From positions 1-64,000 of the forward strand of contig QFPK01000002.1 in NCBI GenBank assembly GCA_003248865.1: DNA of 64,000 nucleotides, read 5' to 3'. Within the stretch, counting starts at the first letter, position 1. Every line of letters starts with the position of its first letter. Shown in pieces: positions 10,983 to 21,730 of this stretch. A program made the translations under genes and the position numbers. Source of the DNA: Sphingomonas sp. Its GTDB lineage: Bacteria > Pseudomonadota > Alphaproteobacteria > Sphingomonadales > Sphingomonadaceae. The notes under the pieces are model-generated. The model did not search any database and had not been told where the DNA came from. It saw nothing but the letters and a program-made list of their open reading frames with translations.

Positions 10983-11044
10983 AGGCTTCTCCTTCATGAG
11001 GAGAAGCCGCTGTCAGCGGGAAATGTTCCTCAGTTCAAAGAGCT

Positions 11045-11383
11045 TCAGTTTCCGGTGCCAGGCTTTTCGGAGAATTCCTTCTCCAGCTTGTCGGGCTTGT
11101 CCTTCCACTCGTCGGCGTCGGGCGGGGTTTCGCCCTTGACGGTGATGTTGGGCCATTCGGCGCTGAACTTGGCGTTCAGTTCCACCCACTGGTCAAGGCC
11201 GGGTTCCGTATCGGGCACAATGGCTTCGGCCGGGCATTCGGGTTCGCAGACGCCGCAGTCGATGCATTCATTGGGGTTGATGACGAGCATGTTCTCGCCC
11301 TCGTAGAAACAGTCGACGGGGCAAACTTCCACGCAATCCATATATTTGCAGCGGATGCACTGCTCGGTCACGACATAGGCCAT
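11045..11383 (-). CDS. fdxA: 7Fe ferredoxin FdxA
   Basis: A 112-residue ferredoxin of the FdxA type. CIRCKYMDCVEVCPVDCF supplies the 3Fe-4S cluster and part of the 4Fe-4S cluster, and CIDCGVCEPECP supplies the rest. The acidic C-terminal extension after residue 60 is usual for the alphaproteobacterial form. It is a soluble one-electron carrier. The start MAYVVTEQC at 11383 is the conserved one; the apparent upstream ATG adds five residues. It lies downstream of the S4 protein and helicase on the same strand and may be the last gene of that unit. Confidence 0.95.
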   Translation of the reverse strand: MAYVVTEQCIRCKYMDCVEVCPVDCFYEGENMLVINPNECIDCGVCEPECPAEAIVPDTEPGLDQWVELNAKFSAEWPNITVKGETPPDADEWKDKPDKLEKEFSEKPGTGN

Positions 11384-11485
11384 GGGGTCTGCCCTCAAGG
11401 AACTGTTTCTGATTGGCGGCTGAGCTAGCTCGGGCGGTGCTGGCGCGTCAATGCCTGATGCGGTTTGACTGCCATAGTGTGGCTT

Positions 11486-11791
11486 TCAGGCCGGTTGCAG
11501 CTCTGCATAGCCCGGATGGTGGCTGAGATGCGCGGTCGGGGCGGGCAGCAGCGGTGTGTAGAGCGTGCGGGCCTCTGTGGAGGGGCCGCGCCGTTCCGCC
11601 AGCAGCTCCACCCGCACGGCGATGACATGATCGCCATTCGGGAAAGAGAGGACGGCGCCGGGGCGGACGGTGGAACAGCTTCGGTCGATCACCCGTCCGT
11701 CAAGCCGGAGGCGCCGGCTTTCGCAGAGTTTCTGGGCTTCGCTGCGGGAGGCGGAGAGCCTTGAGAACCACAGCCATTTGTCGATGCGCAT
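11486..11791 (-). CDS. S4-domain RNA-binding protein (Hsp15/HslR-like)
   Basis: A 101-residue protein whose first 60 residues are an S4 domain (MRIDKWLWFSRLSASRSEAQ), the form in ribosome-associated heat-shock protein Hsp15, which rescues stalled 50S subunits carrying peptidyl-tRNA. In alphaproteobacteria the gene is commonly next to a Suv3-like helicase, as here, with 36 bases between them on the same strand. The start MRIDKW at 11791 is the conserved one. The tail after about residue 70 is not recognisable. Confidence 0.85.
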   Translation of the reverse strand: MRIDKWLWFSRLSASRSEAQKLCESRRLRLDGRVIDRSCSTVRPGAVLSFPNGDHVIAVRVELLAERRGPSTEARTLYTPLLPAPTAHLSHHPGYAELQPA

Positions 11792-11827
11792 GCCCCGTTC
11801 ATACACCAAGCGGCAGTCTCCCTTTTC

Positions 11828-14380
<2,553 letters not shown>

Positions 14381-14929
14381 GCGGACTGTCCGGGCCCAGA
14401 CGAGGCGGGGACCGTTCCGCGGATGGAACGGGAAGTAGCCAGCGGGTGATCCGATCCGGGCGACCCGGCCCCCTTTGCGGGTGAACCGGCCGGACGGGCA
14501 GCCTGAGTGCGAATGTTCGCCTCTCCCACCAAGTTCGACCCAGATATGGTGGCATGTTGCGATGCGGCACGCAAGAGATGGATTTTTGACAGTGTCTTCG
14601 TGCCATTTTCGCTCCCTGTGGGGCGCCCGAGGATTCAGATTCGGTTCATCGGCTTACGCGGGCGCTTCGTCGCAGGGGCATGGAACCCTGAACGGGGCGA
14701 GGTTGACCGGGACGCCGCAAAGATTCAGGGTTCCCATCCAACAACTTATCGCAACCGGCCGGGACTGGCCGGGCAGTGTTGGGGCCTTCACCCCCTCTCG
14801 CTGAGACAGATTTGGGCTGACATCGGTTCGGGTTCGGGGTTTGAAGCGCCATGATGAGGGGTCGTTCTGGCTTGGTGATCACTGACATTCATTCGCGTCA
14901 CGCCGGAATGGGGCAGGAAGGGAGCTGCT
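14381..14929. other. 549-bp intergenic region between divergent genes
   Basis: It separates the Suv3-like helicase (minus) from the M23 peptidase (plus). I find no credible gene: the longest open frames (14507-14854 and 14475-14804, plus strand) overlap each other, have unusual composition and no recognisable domain. A short hairpin with 7-bp arms at 14412-14418 and 14425-14431 lies just upstream of the helicase start. A much stronger hairpin lies at 14680-14737. Confidence 0.6.
14680..14737. other. Strong 58-nt hairpin, possible structured RNA or regulatory element
   Basis: Arms GGAACCCTGAA (14682-14692) and TTCAGGGTTCC (14724-14734) are perfectly complementary over 11 bp, extended by AT/AT pairs around one bulged C. 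Inside, GGCG (14696-14699) can pair with CGCC (14713-14716). There is no T-run on either side, so it is not a normal terminator. It sits about 190 bases before the M23 peptidase start. No known RNA family was recognised. Confidence 0.4.
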
Positions 14930-16420
14930 TTGGCGACGCTCGCTGAGACCGCCCTGGCCGGAGGCCGCATCGCGGCGCCCCGCACATCTCGCCGTCTGGG
15001 ACTTGATCTGAGCCGCCTGCCGCGCATGGATGCGGCGGAACTGTTGCGCCGATCCGCGCTGCAGCTGGCCGATGCCGACATCGTCGTCGATCTGGGGGAT
15101 TCGATCGGCTCCGGCCATTGGTGGCGGGGTTTCGCCACGCTCGGCGCGCTGGCGGGGGCCGCACTGGCGCTGGGCAGCAATCTGCCGCTGCTGCCGGGGC
15201 CCGTTCCGGCGAAGCAGCCCCCCGCGCTGCAGGCGGAAAGCCGCGCCATCGGAATCGGCCCGCTGGCGTTGGGCAGCCCCTCCGCCCCGCGCACCGCGCC
15301 CACGGGCCTTGCCCGGCGGCTGGCGGAGGCGCCCGAACGGCCGCGCGTGGATCTGTCGGCCAATGTCGGCTCCGGCGGGCTGGAAGCGGCATTGCGTCGC
15401 GCGGGCGTGGGCCGCGACGATCTGGACCGGCTGTTCAGCGAACTGCGTGGGGTGGCCAGCCCCAGCGGCGTGAAGCCGGGCACTAGCCTGAACCTCGTGC
15501 TGGGACGGCGCGAGAGCAAGGCGGTGCCGAGGCCGCTGGAGTTTCTGGCGTTCCGCGCGAACTTCGAAACTAAGGTGGAAGCGAAGCGCGGCGCGGACGG
15601 GCAACTGGTGGTGAAGCCGGTCGCCATCAAGATCGACAACACCCCGTTGCGCGTGACCGGCACGGTTGGTGCGTCGCTGGAGCGTTCCGCCCGGGCGGCC
15701 GGCCTGCCGGCTTCGGTGGTGCAGGAATATCTGCGGCAGCTGGGCTATGCGCTGGACGTTCAGCGCGACGTGAACCGCCGCGACAAGTTCGAGATCATCG
15801 TGTCGCACCGCCGCGCCGAAACCGGCGAGACCGAAATGGGCAAGCTGCTCTATGCCGGGCTGCTGAACGGGCGTTCCAACGTCTCGCTGATGCGCTGGGG
15901 CGACAAGGGCGACTTCTATTGGCAGACGGGCGAAGGCGTCCGCAAAGGGCTGATGCGCACCCCGATCGCGGGCGCGCGGCTGACCTCCGGCTTCGGCATG
16001 CGCTTCCACCCGGTGCTGGGCTATAGCCGCATGCACAAGGGCGTCGATTTCGGCTCCCCCACAGGCACACCCATCCTGGCGTCGGCCGGGGGCAAGGTGG
16101 TGTTCGCGGGCTGGGGCGGCGGCTATGGCAATGTCGTGGTGATCGACCATGGCAAGGGTATCCGCACCCGCTACGCCCATATGCACCGCATCGGCGTGAA
16201 GAACGGCCAGCAGATCTCGCAAGGGCAATCCATCGGCCAGGTCGGCACCACCGGCCTCTCCACCGGGCCGCACCTGCATTATGAGGTCTGGCAGAACGGC
16301 ACCGCCGTCGACCCGCGCTCGGTGAAGTTCTTCAGCGGCAGCACGCAACTGGGCGGCGCCGATTTGGGGCGGTTCAAGAGCGAGATGGCGCGGCTGAAGG
16401 CGATTCCGTCGTCTGATTGA
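14930..16420 (+). CDS. M23-family peptidoglycan endopeptidase, membrane anchored
   Basis: A 496-residue protein with a cytoplasmic N-terminal segment, one membrane helix (about 65-85) and a C-terminal M23 (LytM) domain. Zinc ligands lie in HKGVDFG (His369, Asp373) and HLHYEV (His450, with His448 beside it). Residues 110-330 form the usual beta-rich linker domain of M23 proteins such as MepM. It should cleave peptidoglycan cross-links in the periplasm. The start is a TTG at 14930 preceded by GGAAGGGAG; no ATG or GTG in frame gives the same N-terminus. Confidence 0.88.
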   Translation: MATLAETALAGGRIAAPRTSRRLGLDLSRLPRMDAAELLRRSALQLADADIVVDLGDSIGSGHWWRGFATLGALAGAALALGSNLPLLPGPVPAKQPPALQAESRAIGIGPLALGSPSAPRTAPTGLARRLAEAPERPRVDLSANVGSGGLEAALRRAGVGRDDLDRLFSELRGVASPSGVKPGTSLNLVLGRRESKAVPRPLEFLAFRANFETKVEAKRGADGQLVVKPVAIKIDNTPLRVTGTVGASLERSARAAGLPASVVQEYLRQLGYALDVQRDVNRRDKFEIIVSHRRAETGETEMGKLLYAGLLNGRSNVSLMRWGDKGDFYWQTGEGVRKGLMRTPIAGARLTSGFGMRFHPVLGYSRMHKGVDFGSPTGTPILASAGGKVVFAGWGGGYGNVVVIDHGKGIRTRYAHMHRIGVKNGQQISQGQSIGQVGTTGLSTGPHLHYEVWQNGTAVDPRSVKFFSGSTQLGGADLGRFKSEMARLKAIPSSD

Positions 16421-16440
16421 GGTGAGGAAGGGGCGCTGCC

Positions 16441-16811
16441 CGTTCACCCCGGCCCCCGGATCAAGTCCGGGGCAGGCATTCAATGATTTCCCTGCACCCT
16501 CGACATTGGTGCCACTAGCCAGCCCTCCGTCCCGCTCAGGCTGAGCTTGTCGAAGCCCCGTGCGACATGAGCACAAGCTCAGCCATTGCGCCTCCACGTC
16601 AGCGGGCTTCGACAAGCTCAGCCTGAGCGGGGAAAGGGGACAACGGCAGTACCGGATGGCGTGTCTGCAAAAATGCTGTTCGCCTGCGCTTGGGCTTGCT
16701 GGCGCCGTAGGCAGTAAATCTTGCCGTCAGCGCAACCTCACCGGGTGACCTGCTCATGTGGGTGCAGGGAACACGGTTCCCTGCCGGGGGTTGAGGGGGC
16801 AGAGCCCCCTC
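16441..16811 (+). repeat. Composite intergenic repeat, copy A (interrupted by a nested element)
   Basis: First of three copies of a multi-hairpin unit, between the convergent M23 peptidase and permease genes. Recognisable parts: a fragment of the first palindrome (16483-16500), the second hairpin (16682-16712, imperfect), the third with perfect arms GCAGGGAAC / GTTCCCTGC around ACG (16764-16784), and the terminal hairpin GAGGGGGC-AGA-GCCCCCTC (16793-16811). The left end is replaced by a CCCCGGATCAAGTCCGGGG palindrome (about 16455-16473), and a long inverted repeat is nested at 16531-16631. The unit ends 7 bases before the permease stop. Confidence 0.75.
16531..16631. repeat. Paired palindromic repeat with perfect 28-bp arms (REP-like)
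   Basis: Arms at 16531-16558 and 16604-16631 are perfect inverted copies of 28 bp (core TTCGACAAGCTCAGCCTGAG), with a 45-bp spacer. Such TTCGACAAGCTCAG repeats are, from memory, frequent in sphingomonad chromosomes. The pair sits inside composite repeat copy A, where copy B has no such insert. This is typical of REP doublets mobilised by a RAYT-type transposase; none is present here. Confidence 0.8.
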
Positions 16812-16817
16812 ATTCGC

Positions 16818-18155
16818 TCAACGCGCGCGCCACACCAGCGGGACTCCCAGCGCCAGCAGGGCGATGCCCAGCACGCCCGCATGGCGGCCGGCCTCGCTGC
16901 TGGTGAGCATGAACTTCGCATAATCCAGCGAGGACCAGAGCATGGCGAGGCAGACGGCGAGGAAGATGAGCGGGATGACAGGATAGAGCGGCACGCGGAA
17001 GCCGGGCGCATCCGGGTGGGTGCGGCGCAGGCGGAACAGCGCGGCGGCGGTGAGGGCGAGGAACAGCCAGAAGACGGGGGCGCCGAAAGCAACCATCGCG
17101 GTGAAGCCGTCGGGCGCGGTGGCGCCATAAGCGGTGAGGGCCAGCGCGACGAGCCCTTGCAGCAGCAGGGCGGGGCGGGGCACCGAGCGGGCCTGATCCC
17201 ATGTGCCGAGCGGGGCGAGCAGCGGCACCTGCCGGCCGGCCGCGCACATGGCGCGGGCTCCGGTGATGACGGTGGCGTTCATGGTGGAGAGCGAGGCGAT
17301 GACGACTGCGGTGGCGACGGCGGCGGCCGCGAGCGGGCCGAAGGCGGCTTCCAGCAGCAGGGTGGCGGGGGCCGGGGTGGCGGCCAGCGTCTCGCGGCCC
17401 AGGGTGGCGAGGAAGGCGGCGTTGATCAGCACATAGAGCAAAGTCACGCCACCCAGGCCGAGGACGAGCGCCCGGACGAGGCCGTGCGAGCTGTCGCGGG
17501 TTTCGGCGGAGAGATAGGCGGCCTCGTTCCAGCCGCCATAGGCCAGCATGATGAAGACGAGCGCGAGGCCGAGCCCGGTGCCGGCGGGGGTGCTGCCGGC
17601 GGGCGGCTGCGGGGCGGGGGCGCCCGTGCCCATCAGCCAGAGCGCCGCGACCAGCACCGCGGCGAGCGCGCCCACCTCGACTGCGACGAACAGCTGCTGG
17701 CCGCGCCGCCCGGCCTCCAGGCTCGCCATGTTGGCCAGCGTGACTGCGGCGATGGCGGCGGCGGCCCACAGTGCAGGATGCGGGCCGGAGGGCCAGAGCC
17801 CGGCGGCATAGTCGCCCGCCACGAAGGCGACGGTGGCGATTGCGCCCGTCTGCATCACGGCGATGCGGGCCCAGACGAACAGGGCGGCGAGGCGCGGCCC
17901 CCAGGCGAGGCGGAGGAAGTGGAACTCGCCGCCGATGGACGGGTGGCGGGTGGCCAGTTCGGCATAGGTGAGGGCGCCGCAGAGTGCAGCGAGGCCGCCC
18001 AGCGTCCAGAGTGCGAGTGCCTGCCAGTCTGCGGAGACGGCGGCCGCCACGTCGGCGGGCACGCGGAAGATTCCCGCACCGATGACGATGCCCACGATCA
18101 TCAACGCAACATCGGTGGCGGAGAGGCGCCGCCGGGGTTGGAGTTCTGACGCCAA
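16818..18155 (-). CDS. APC-superfamily amino acid permease
   Basis: A 445-residue integral membrane protein with about 12 hydrophobic segments. The first helix carries the APC substrate-binding GIVIGAGIF motif, followed by LTYAELATRHPSIGGEF. This matches amino-acid/polyamine/organocation transporters; specificity is unknown. The only start that keeps the first helix is a TTG at 18155, 2 bases after the stop of the upstream methyltransferase gene, so expression probably depends on translational coupling. ATG codons further in would remove helix 1. Confidence 0.88.
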   Translation of the reverse strand: MASELQPRRRLSATDVALMIVGIVIGAGIFRVPADVAAAVSADWQALALWTLGGLAALCGALTYAELATRHPSIGGEFHFLRLAWGPRLAALFVWARIAVMQTGAIATVAFVAGDYAAGLWPSGPHPALWAAAAIAAVTLANMASLEAGRRGQQLFVAVEVGALAAVLVAALWLMGTGAPAPQPPAGSTPAGTGLGLALVFIMLAYGGWNEAAYLSAETRDSSHGLVRALVLGLGGVTLLYVLINAAFLATLGRETLAATPAPATLLLEAAFGPLAAAAVATAVVIASLSTMNATVITGARAMCAAGRQVPLLAPLGTWDQARSVPRPALLLQGLVALALTAYGATAPDGFTAMVAFGAPVFWLFLALTAAALFRLRRTHPDAPGFRVPLYPVIPLIFLAVCLAMLWSSLDYAKFMLTSSEAGRHAGVLGIALLALGVPLVWRAR

Positions 18156-18157
18156 GA

Positions 18158-19072
18158 TCAGCCGGCGGACTTGATCCGGGTGGCGACCCAGCCGCGTCCG
18201 ACGATCTGGTTGCCGCTGACTTCGCCGACAAGCTGCTGCCCGTTGGCGCGGGTGAGGTGCACGGTGGTGCCCTTCACGCTGCCGTCGCGGATGGGGCCGC
18301 CGCGCGCGACGCTGAGCTTCTGGAACTCCTGCCCCAGCTCTGCCGCGAAGCGGTCCTGCCCGACTTCGAAGGCCCAGCGGCCGGCGACCTGCGCGGGCAC
18401 GATCCAGAAATAGCCGGTGGCATCATCCGTGCTGACGGTGCGTTCCGGTTCCCATTCGCCCATGGTGAAGGCGTGGGAGACGATGCGGGTGCCGGGCTTC
18501 ATCTTCAGCAGCGTGTCGCGCAGCTTCAGGTTCAGGCTGGGCAGCAGATACATGGTGACGACGGTGGCGTTGGAGAAATCGGTTTCGAAGATGTCGCCAT
18601 GGACGAAGTTGGCCTTGCCGGCGACGCCTGCGCGCTGGGCGTTGCGGCGGGCCAGCGCCACCATTTCGGGGTTATATTCCACCCCCAGCGAGCGGGCGCC
18701 GAAATCGCGCGCGGCGGCGATGGCGATCTTGCCGTCGCCCGAACCCAGATCGACGACATAATCCGTCGGCTTCACGTCTGCGACGGTCAGCATGGCCTTC
18801 ACCAGGCTGTCGGGCGTGGGCACCCAGATCACGTCTTTCCCGGCCTGCCCGACTTCGGGCTGATAGGCTTCATCGCCCTGCTTCGGCGTGGCGGACTGCA
18901 TCAGAGACAGGCGCAGCGGTTCGGATTCGGCGATCGGGTCCGGCATGGGTGGTGGGGCCAGCGGATCGTGCACATCGGGCGTGGTGCCCAGCATCTTCAC
19001 CTGCGCTGCGGCGGGGGCGCCTGGCAGAGCCGAGACAAGCAGAAGAGGCAGCAACAAGGATCGCACGCGCAT
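18158..19072 (-). CDS. Exported class I SAM-dependent methyltransferase
   Basis: A 304-residue protein with a clear Sec signal peptide (about 1-23, ending APAAAQ) before a class I methyltransferase domain (about 85-200; SAM motif VVDLGSGDGK, then acidic GVEYNPEM). A C-terminal beta-rich extension (about 205-304) follows. Proteins of this build are known in many proteobacteria, but how a SAM enzyme would work outside the cytoplasm is unclear; a lost or altered function is possible. The start at 19072 is the ATG that begins the signal peptide. It is divergent from the secreted protein starting at 19183. Confidence 0.82.
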   Translation of the reverse strand: MRVRSLLLPLLLVSALPGAPAAAQVKMLGTTPDVHDPLAPPPMPDPIAESEPLRLSLMQSATPKQGDEAYQPEVGQAGKDVIWVPTPDSLVKAMLTVADVKPTDYVVDLGSGDGKIAIAAARDFGARSLGVEYNPEMVALARRNAQRAGVAGKANFVHGDIFETDFSNATVVTMYLLPSLNLKLRDTLLKMKPGTRIVSHAFTMGEWEPERTVSTDDATGYFWIVPAQVAGRWAFEVGQDRFAAELGQEFQKLSVARGGPIRDGSVKGTTVHLTRANGQQLVGEVSGNQIVGRGWVATRIKSAG

Positions 19073-19182
19073 TCGGGGGCTTTCCGATCTGATGGCAGGC
19101 AGAATGTGTCTGGCATGGAATGCGGGACCGTGCGAGCCTGCCACGCCGGAACTGCGGTGAGCCGTGCGATGTTGGGGGGAAT

Positions 19183-20862
19183 GTGTTGCGTAGAAGAAAC
19201 ATGTTGAGAGCGGGCATCGCCGCCGGTCTGCTGTTGCTGGGGGTGTCGGCAGGGGCGGAGGCGCCTGTCATGCCAGATCTCGGCGCGGTCGAGGCGATGA
19301 TGCGCGAAACCGGGCACCTGCCGCTGCGCGGACTGGCCCCGCCGGACCCGGTGGTCGCGCGCCTGACCTGGCAGAAGATGCCCATGGCTGGCGTGCCGGC
19401 GGCGCGGCGGCCGATCCGGGACGCGATCCGGGCGGAGCGGCTTGGTGAATTCGATGCGGCGCGCAAAGCGTGGGCTGCAATCGCTGCTGATCCGAAGGCG
19501 AGCCAGCCGGATCGGGAAGAGGCGCTGCTGGCGGCCGTGCGTCTGGGGGTGACCCATGATCCCGCAGCCGCGCGGGCCGCGCTTGCAGCGGTGCCGCCGG
19601 CTCTGCGGCAAGGCACCGGCGTGCGCATGCTGGAAGCGCGATTGTTGTTGATGGACGGAAAATATCCCGACGCAGTGGCCCTGCTGTCCGGCGAAATTCC
19701 GGCGGCGATGCGGCTTGGCCGAATTCCGGCCATGCAGCTGATGACAGAATTGTCGATGGCGGCCATGCTGGCCGGAGACCGGTCGTTCGCCGAACAGATC
19801 GCGGGCTGGTCGGGCGAGGCGCTGGCCAGCGGGCTGCTGCAACCGGCGTTGCCGCGCTGCTCGCCCGAGGAGGAACTTCTGCCGGGGGACAGCGCGGTGG
19901 TGGACGTGGGGCTCGACATCCTGGGCCAGTTGAGCCGGGCGACGCCGGTGTGGGCTTCGCGGCCCGGCCCCATGGCCGAGCGGCTGGCGGCCCGCGCGCT
20001 GGACGGCAACAGCAATTCGGCGCAGATGGATCTGCGCAGCGGCACACCGCTGCGGATACTGGTGCAGCTGGCCTGTGCCCCGCATGATATCGTGCCGGAC
20101 CCGCTGATGGCCGCGTCGGCCTTTGCGGAACTGGGTGCGGATGGGACCCCGCGCCAGAGCGAGGCGATGCGCACCTTCCTCTCCGCGCCTCGGCCCACAT
20201 CGCCGGAACAGGCGCTGGCGCGGTTGCAGGACTCCGCCCTGCCGCTGGATGTGAAGACGCAGATGCTGGCTCAGGCGGTCACCATGATGGGTGACCGGCC
20301 GGACAGTTGCGGCTTCGCAGAGCGCTTGGCAGGTGCAGGAAGCACCTTGGCGTTTGAAAGCCGGCTGGCGCTTGCGGTCGCGCTGGCGCGCTGCAAATCC
20401 CCCGAAGCCGCCGCCAGCCAGCTGAAGCTGGCCGCAGACGACACCACCCTGCCGGAAGCGGATCGCCGGGCAGCCGCCGCGCGTGCGGCCGGATTGACGC
20501 GCGATCCGGCGTTGCGCGCGCGCATGGCGGCCGCAGCGCTGCTGCCTGCGGACAGTTGCCTGCTGCTCGACGATCTGACGCTGAAGGGCCTTGTGGTGGA
20601 GCAGGAGGATTTCCCGATTGGACTGCGCAAGCAGTCTGTCGAGGGGGGTATGCTGACGACGTTCGATCGTGCGGCAAGCGGGGCGACGTCCGCCGTCCGC
20701 ACCATGGTCGGCCAGCCATCGCTGCTGTTCGACGACGCGAACCGGGCGCTGCTGAAGCGGCACACGCCGCTGCCCCCGCAACGCGACGGGCGCGCGGTGG
20801 CCTGCAAGGGCCATGTGGCGAGCATCCGCTGGCAGCTTCAGGAGCCCGACCAGGCGGAATGA
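19183..20862 (+). CDS. Secreted helical-repeat (TPR-like) protein, function unknown
   Basis: A protein of about 559 residues with a signal peptide (basic RRRN, then a hydrophobic run ending SAGAEA). The rest is Ala/Leu-rich and alpha-helical in repeated pairs (for example AERLGEFDAARKAWAAIAAD and LMDGKYPDAVALLSG), resembling TPR or SEL1-like solenoids. Six cysteines are spread through it. No enzymatic motif was recognised. The GTG at 19183 has GGGGGA seven bases upstream; an ATG at 19201 is the alternative. The end nearly meets the convergent methyltransferase (8 bases). Confidence 0.7.
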   Translation: MLRRRNMLRAGIAAGLLLLGVSAGAEAPVMPDLGAVEAMMRETGHLPLRGLAPPDPVVARLTWQKMPMAGVPAARRPIRDAIRAERLGEFDAARKAWAAIAADPKASQPDREEALLAAVRLGVTHDPAAARAALAAVPPALRQGTGVRMLEARLLLMDGKYPDAVALLSGEIPAAMRLGRIPAMQLMTELSMAAMLAGDRSFAEQIAGWSGEALASGLLQPALPRCSPEEELLPGDSAVVDVGLDILGQLSRATPVWASRPGPMAERLAARALDGNSNSAQMDLRSGTPLRILVQLACAPHDIVPDPLMAASAFAELGADGTPRQSEAMRTFLSAPRPTSPEQALARLQDSALPLDVKTQMLAQAVTMMGDRPDSCGFAERLAGAGSTLAFESRLALAVALARCKSPEAAASQLKLAADDTTLPEADRRAAAARAAGLTRDPALRARMAAAALLPADSCLLLDDLTLKGLVVEQEDFPIGLRKQSVEGGMLTTFDRAASGATSAVRTMVGQPSLLFDDANRALLKRHTPLPPQRDGRAVACKGHVASIRWQLQEPDQAE

Positions 20863-20869
20863 CGCCGGT

Positions 20870-21730
20870 TCAGCGGCTCCAGCGGGCGAAGATGGCAGTG
20901 GGGAGGAGGGCGCCGCGGGTTTCCTCGCGGATCGCCATTTCGCCGGGCTGGACCTGGCCGGGAAGATGCGCGGCGAGGGGGGCGAGCAGGCCTTCCAGCG
21001 CAAGCGCCGAGAGGCGGACGGCGTAGGTGGTGAGGATGAGGAAGCGGCTGTTTTCATCCAGCAGTTTCACGCAATCCGCCAGCAGGGCGGGAAGGTCGGT
21101 GGTGAGATCCCAGACTTCGCCGTCCGGGCCGCGCCCGAACTTCGGCGGATCGAGCAGGATCGCGTCGTAGCGGCGGCCGCGCCGCACTTCGCGGGCGACG
21201 AATTTGCGGGCGTCTTCCGTGATCCAGCGGATGGGCTTGTCGGAAAGGCCCGACAGCGCAGCGTTGGCGCGGGCCTGCTCGATGGCCTTTTTGGAGGCAT
21301 CGACATGGACGACCTGCGCGCCGGCCTTTGCCGCGACGAGGCTGGCGACGCCGGTGTAGCCGAACAGGTTCAGCACCTGAGAGCCTTCCGGCAGGGCGGA
21401 TAGGCGCGCCCAGTGGGGCGCCATGTCCGGGAAGAAGCCGAGATGGCGGAAGGGGGTGCATTGGGCGTGCAGCTCCACGCCCGCCTGTTCGATGGGCCAT
21501 GCCGGCGGCACCGCGTCTGACAGGCGCCAGCGGCCGCCGCCCTCTTCGTCCGAGCCGCCGACGAATTCGCCGTCCGCCTGCCAGTCGGGAAGGGCGGGCG
21601 CCCACATCGCCTGCGGTTCGGGGCGGATGAAGCGGAACGGGCCGCAGCGCTCCAGCTTGCGGCCATGGCCAGAATCGATCAGCGCGAAGTCGGGCGTCGG
21701 GTCTGCGGCAAGGATTTCGAGAGAGGCCAT
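20870..21730 (-). CDS. Class I SAM-dependent methyltransferase, RlmI/RlmK-like
   Basis: A 286-residue cytoplasmic protein. VLNLFGYTGVASLVAAKAGA is the SAM-binding motif and ILLDPPKFGRG the catalytic DPPxFG motif, as in the 23S rRNA cytosine-C5 methyltransferase RlmI and relatives. The family's usual N-terminal PUA domain is absent, and residues 1-115 are a short beta-rich domain instead. The ATG overlaps the stop of the M16 peptidase by one base, so the two are coupled at the end of the cta-thrC unit. Target is probably rRNA. Confidence 0.87.
   Translation of the reverse strand: MASLEILAADPTPDFALIDSGHGRKLERCGPFRFIRPEPQAMWAPALPDWQADGEFVGGSDEEGGGRWRLSDAVPPAWPIEQAGVELHAQCTPFRHLGFFPDMAPHWARLSALPEGSQVLNLFGYTGVASLVAAKAGAQVVHVDASKKAIEQARANAALSGLSDKPIRWITEDARKFVAREVRRGRRYDAILLDPPKFGRGPDGEVWDLTTDLPALLADCVKLLDENSRFLILTTYAVRLSALALEGLLAPLAAHLPGQVQPGEMAIREETRGALLPTAIFARWSR

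Noticed and set aside
14507..14854. 115-residue plus-strand frame in the gap before the M23 peptidase
   Set aside because: It is overlapped by another open frame, has an atypical composition and runs through the strong hairpin; no family resemblance or ribosome-binding site.
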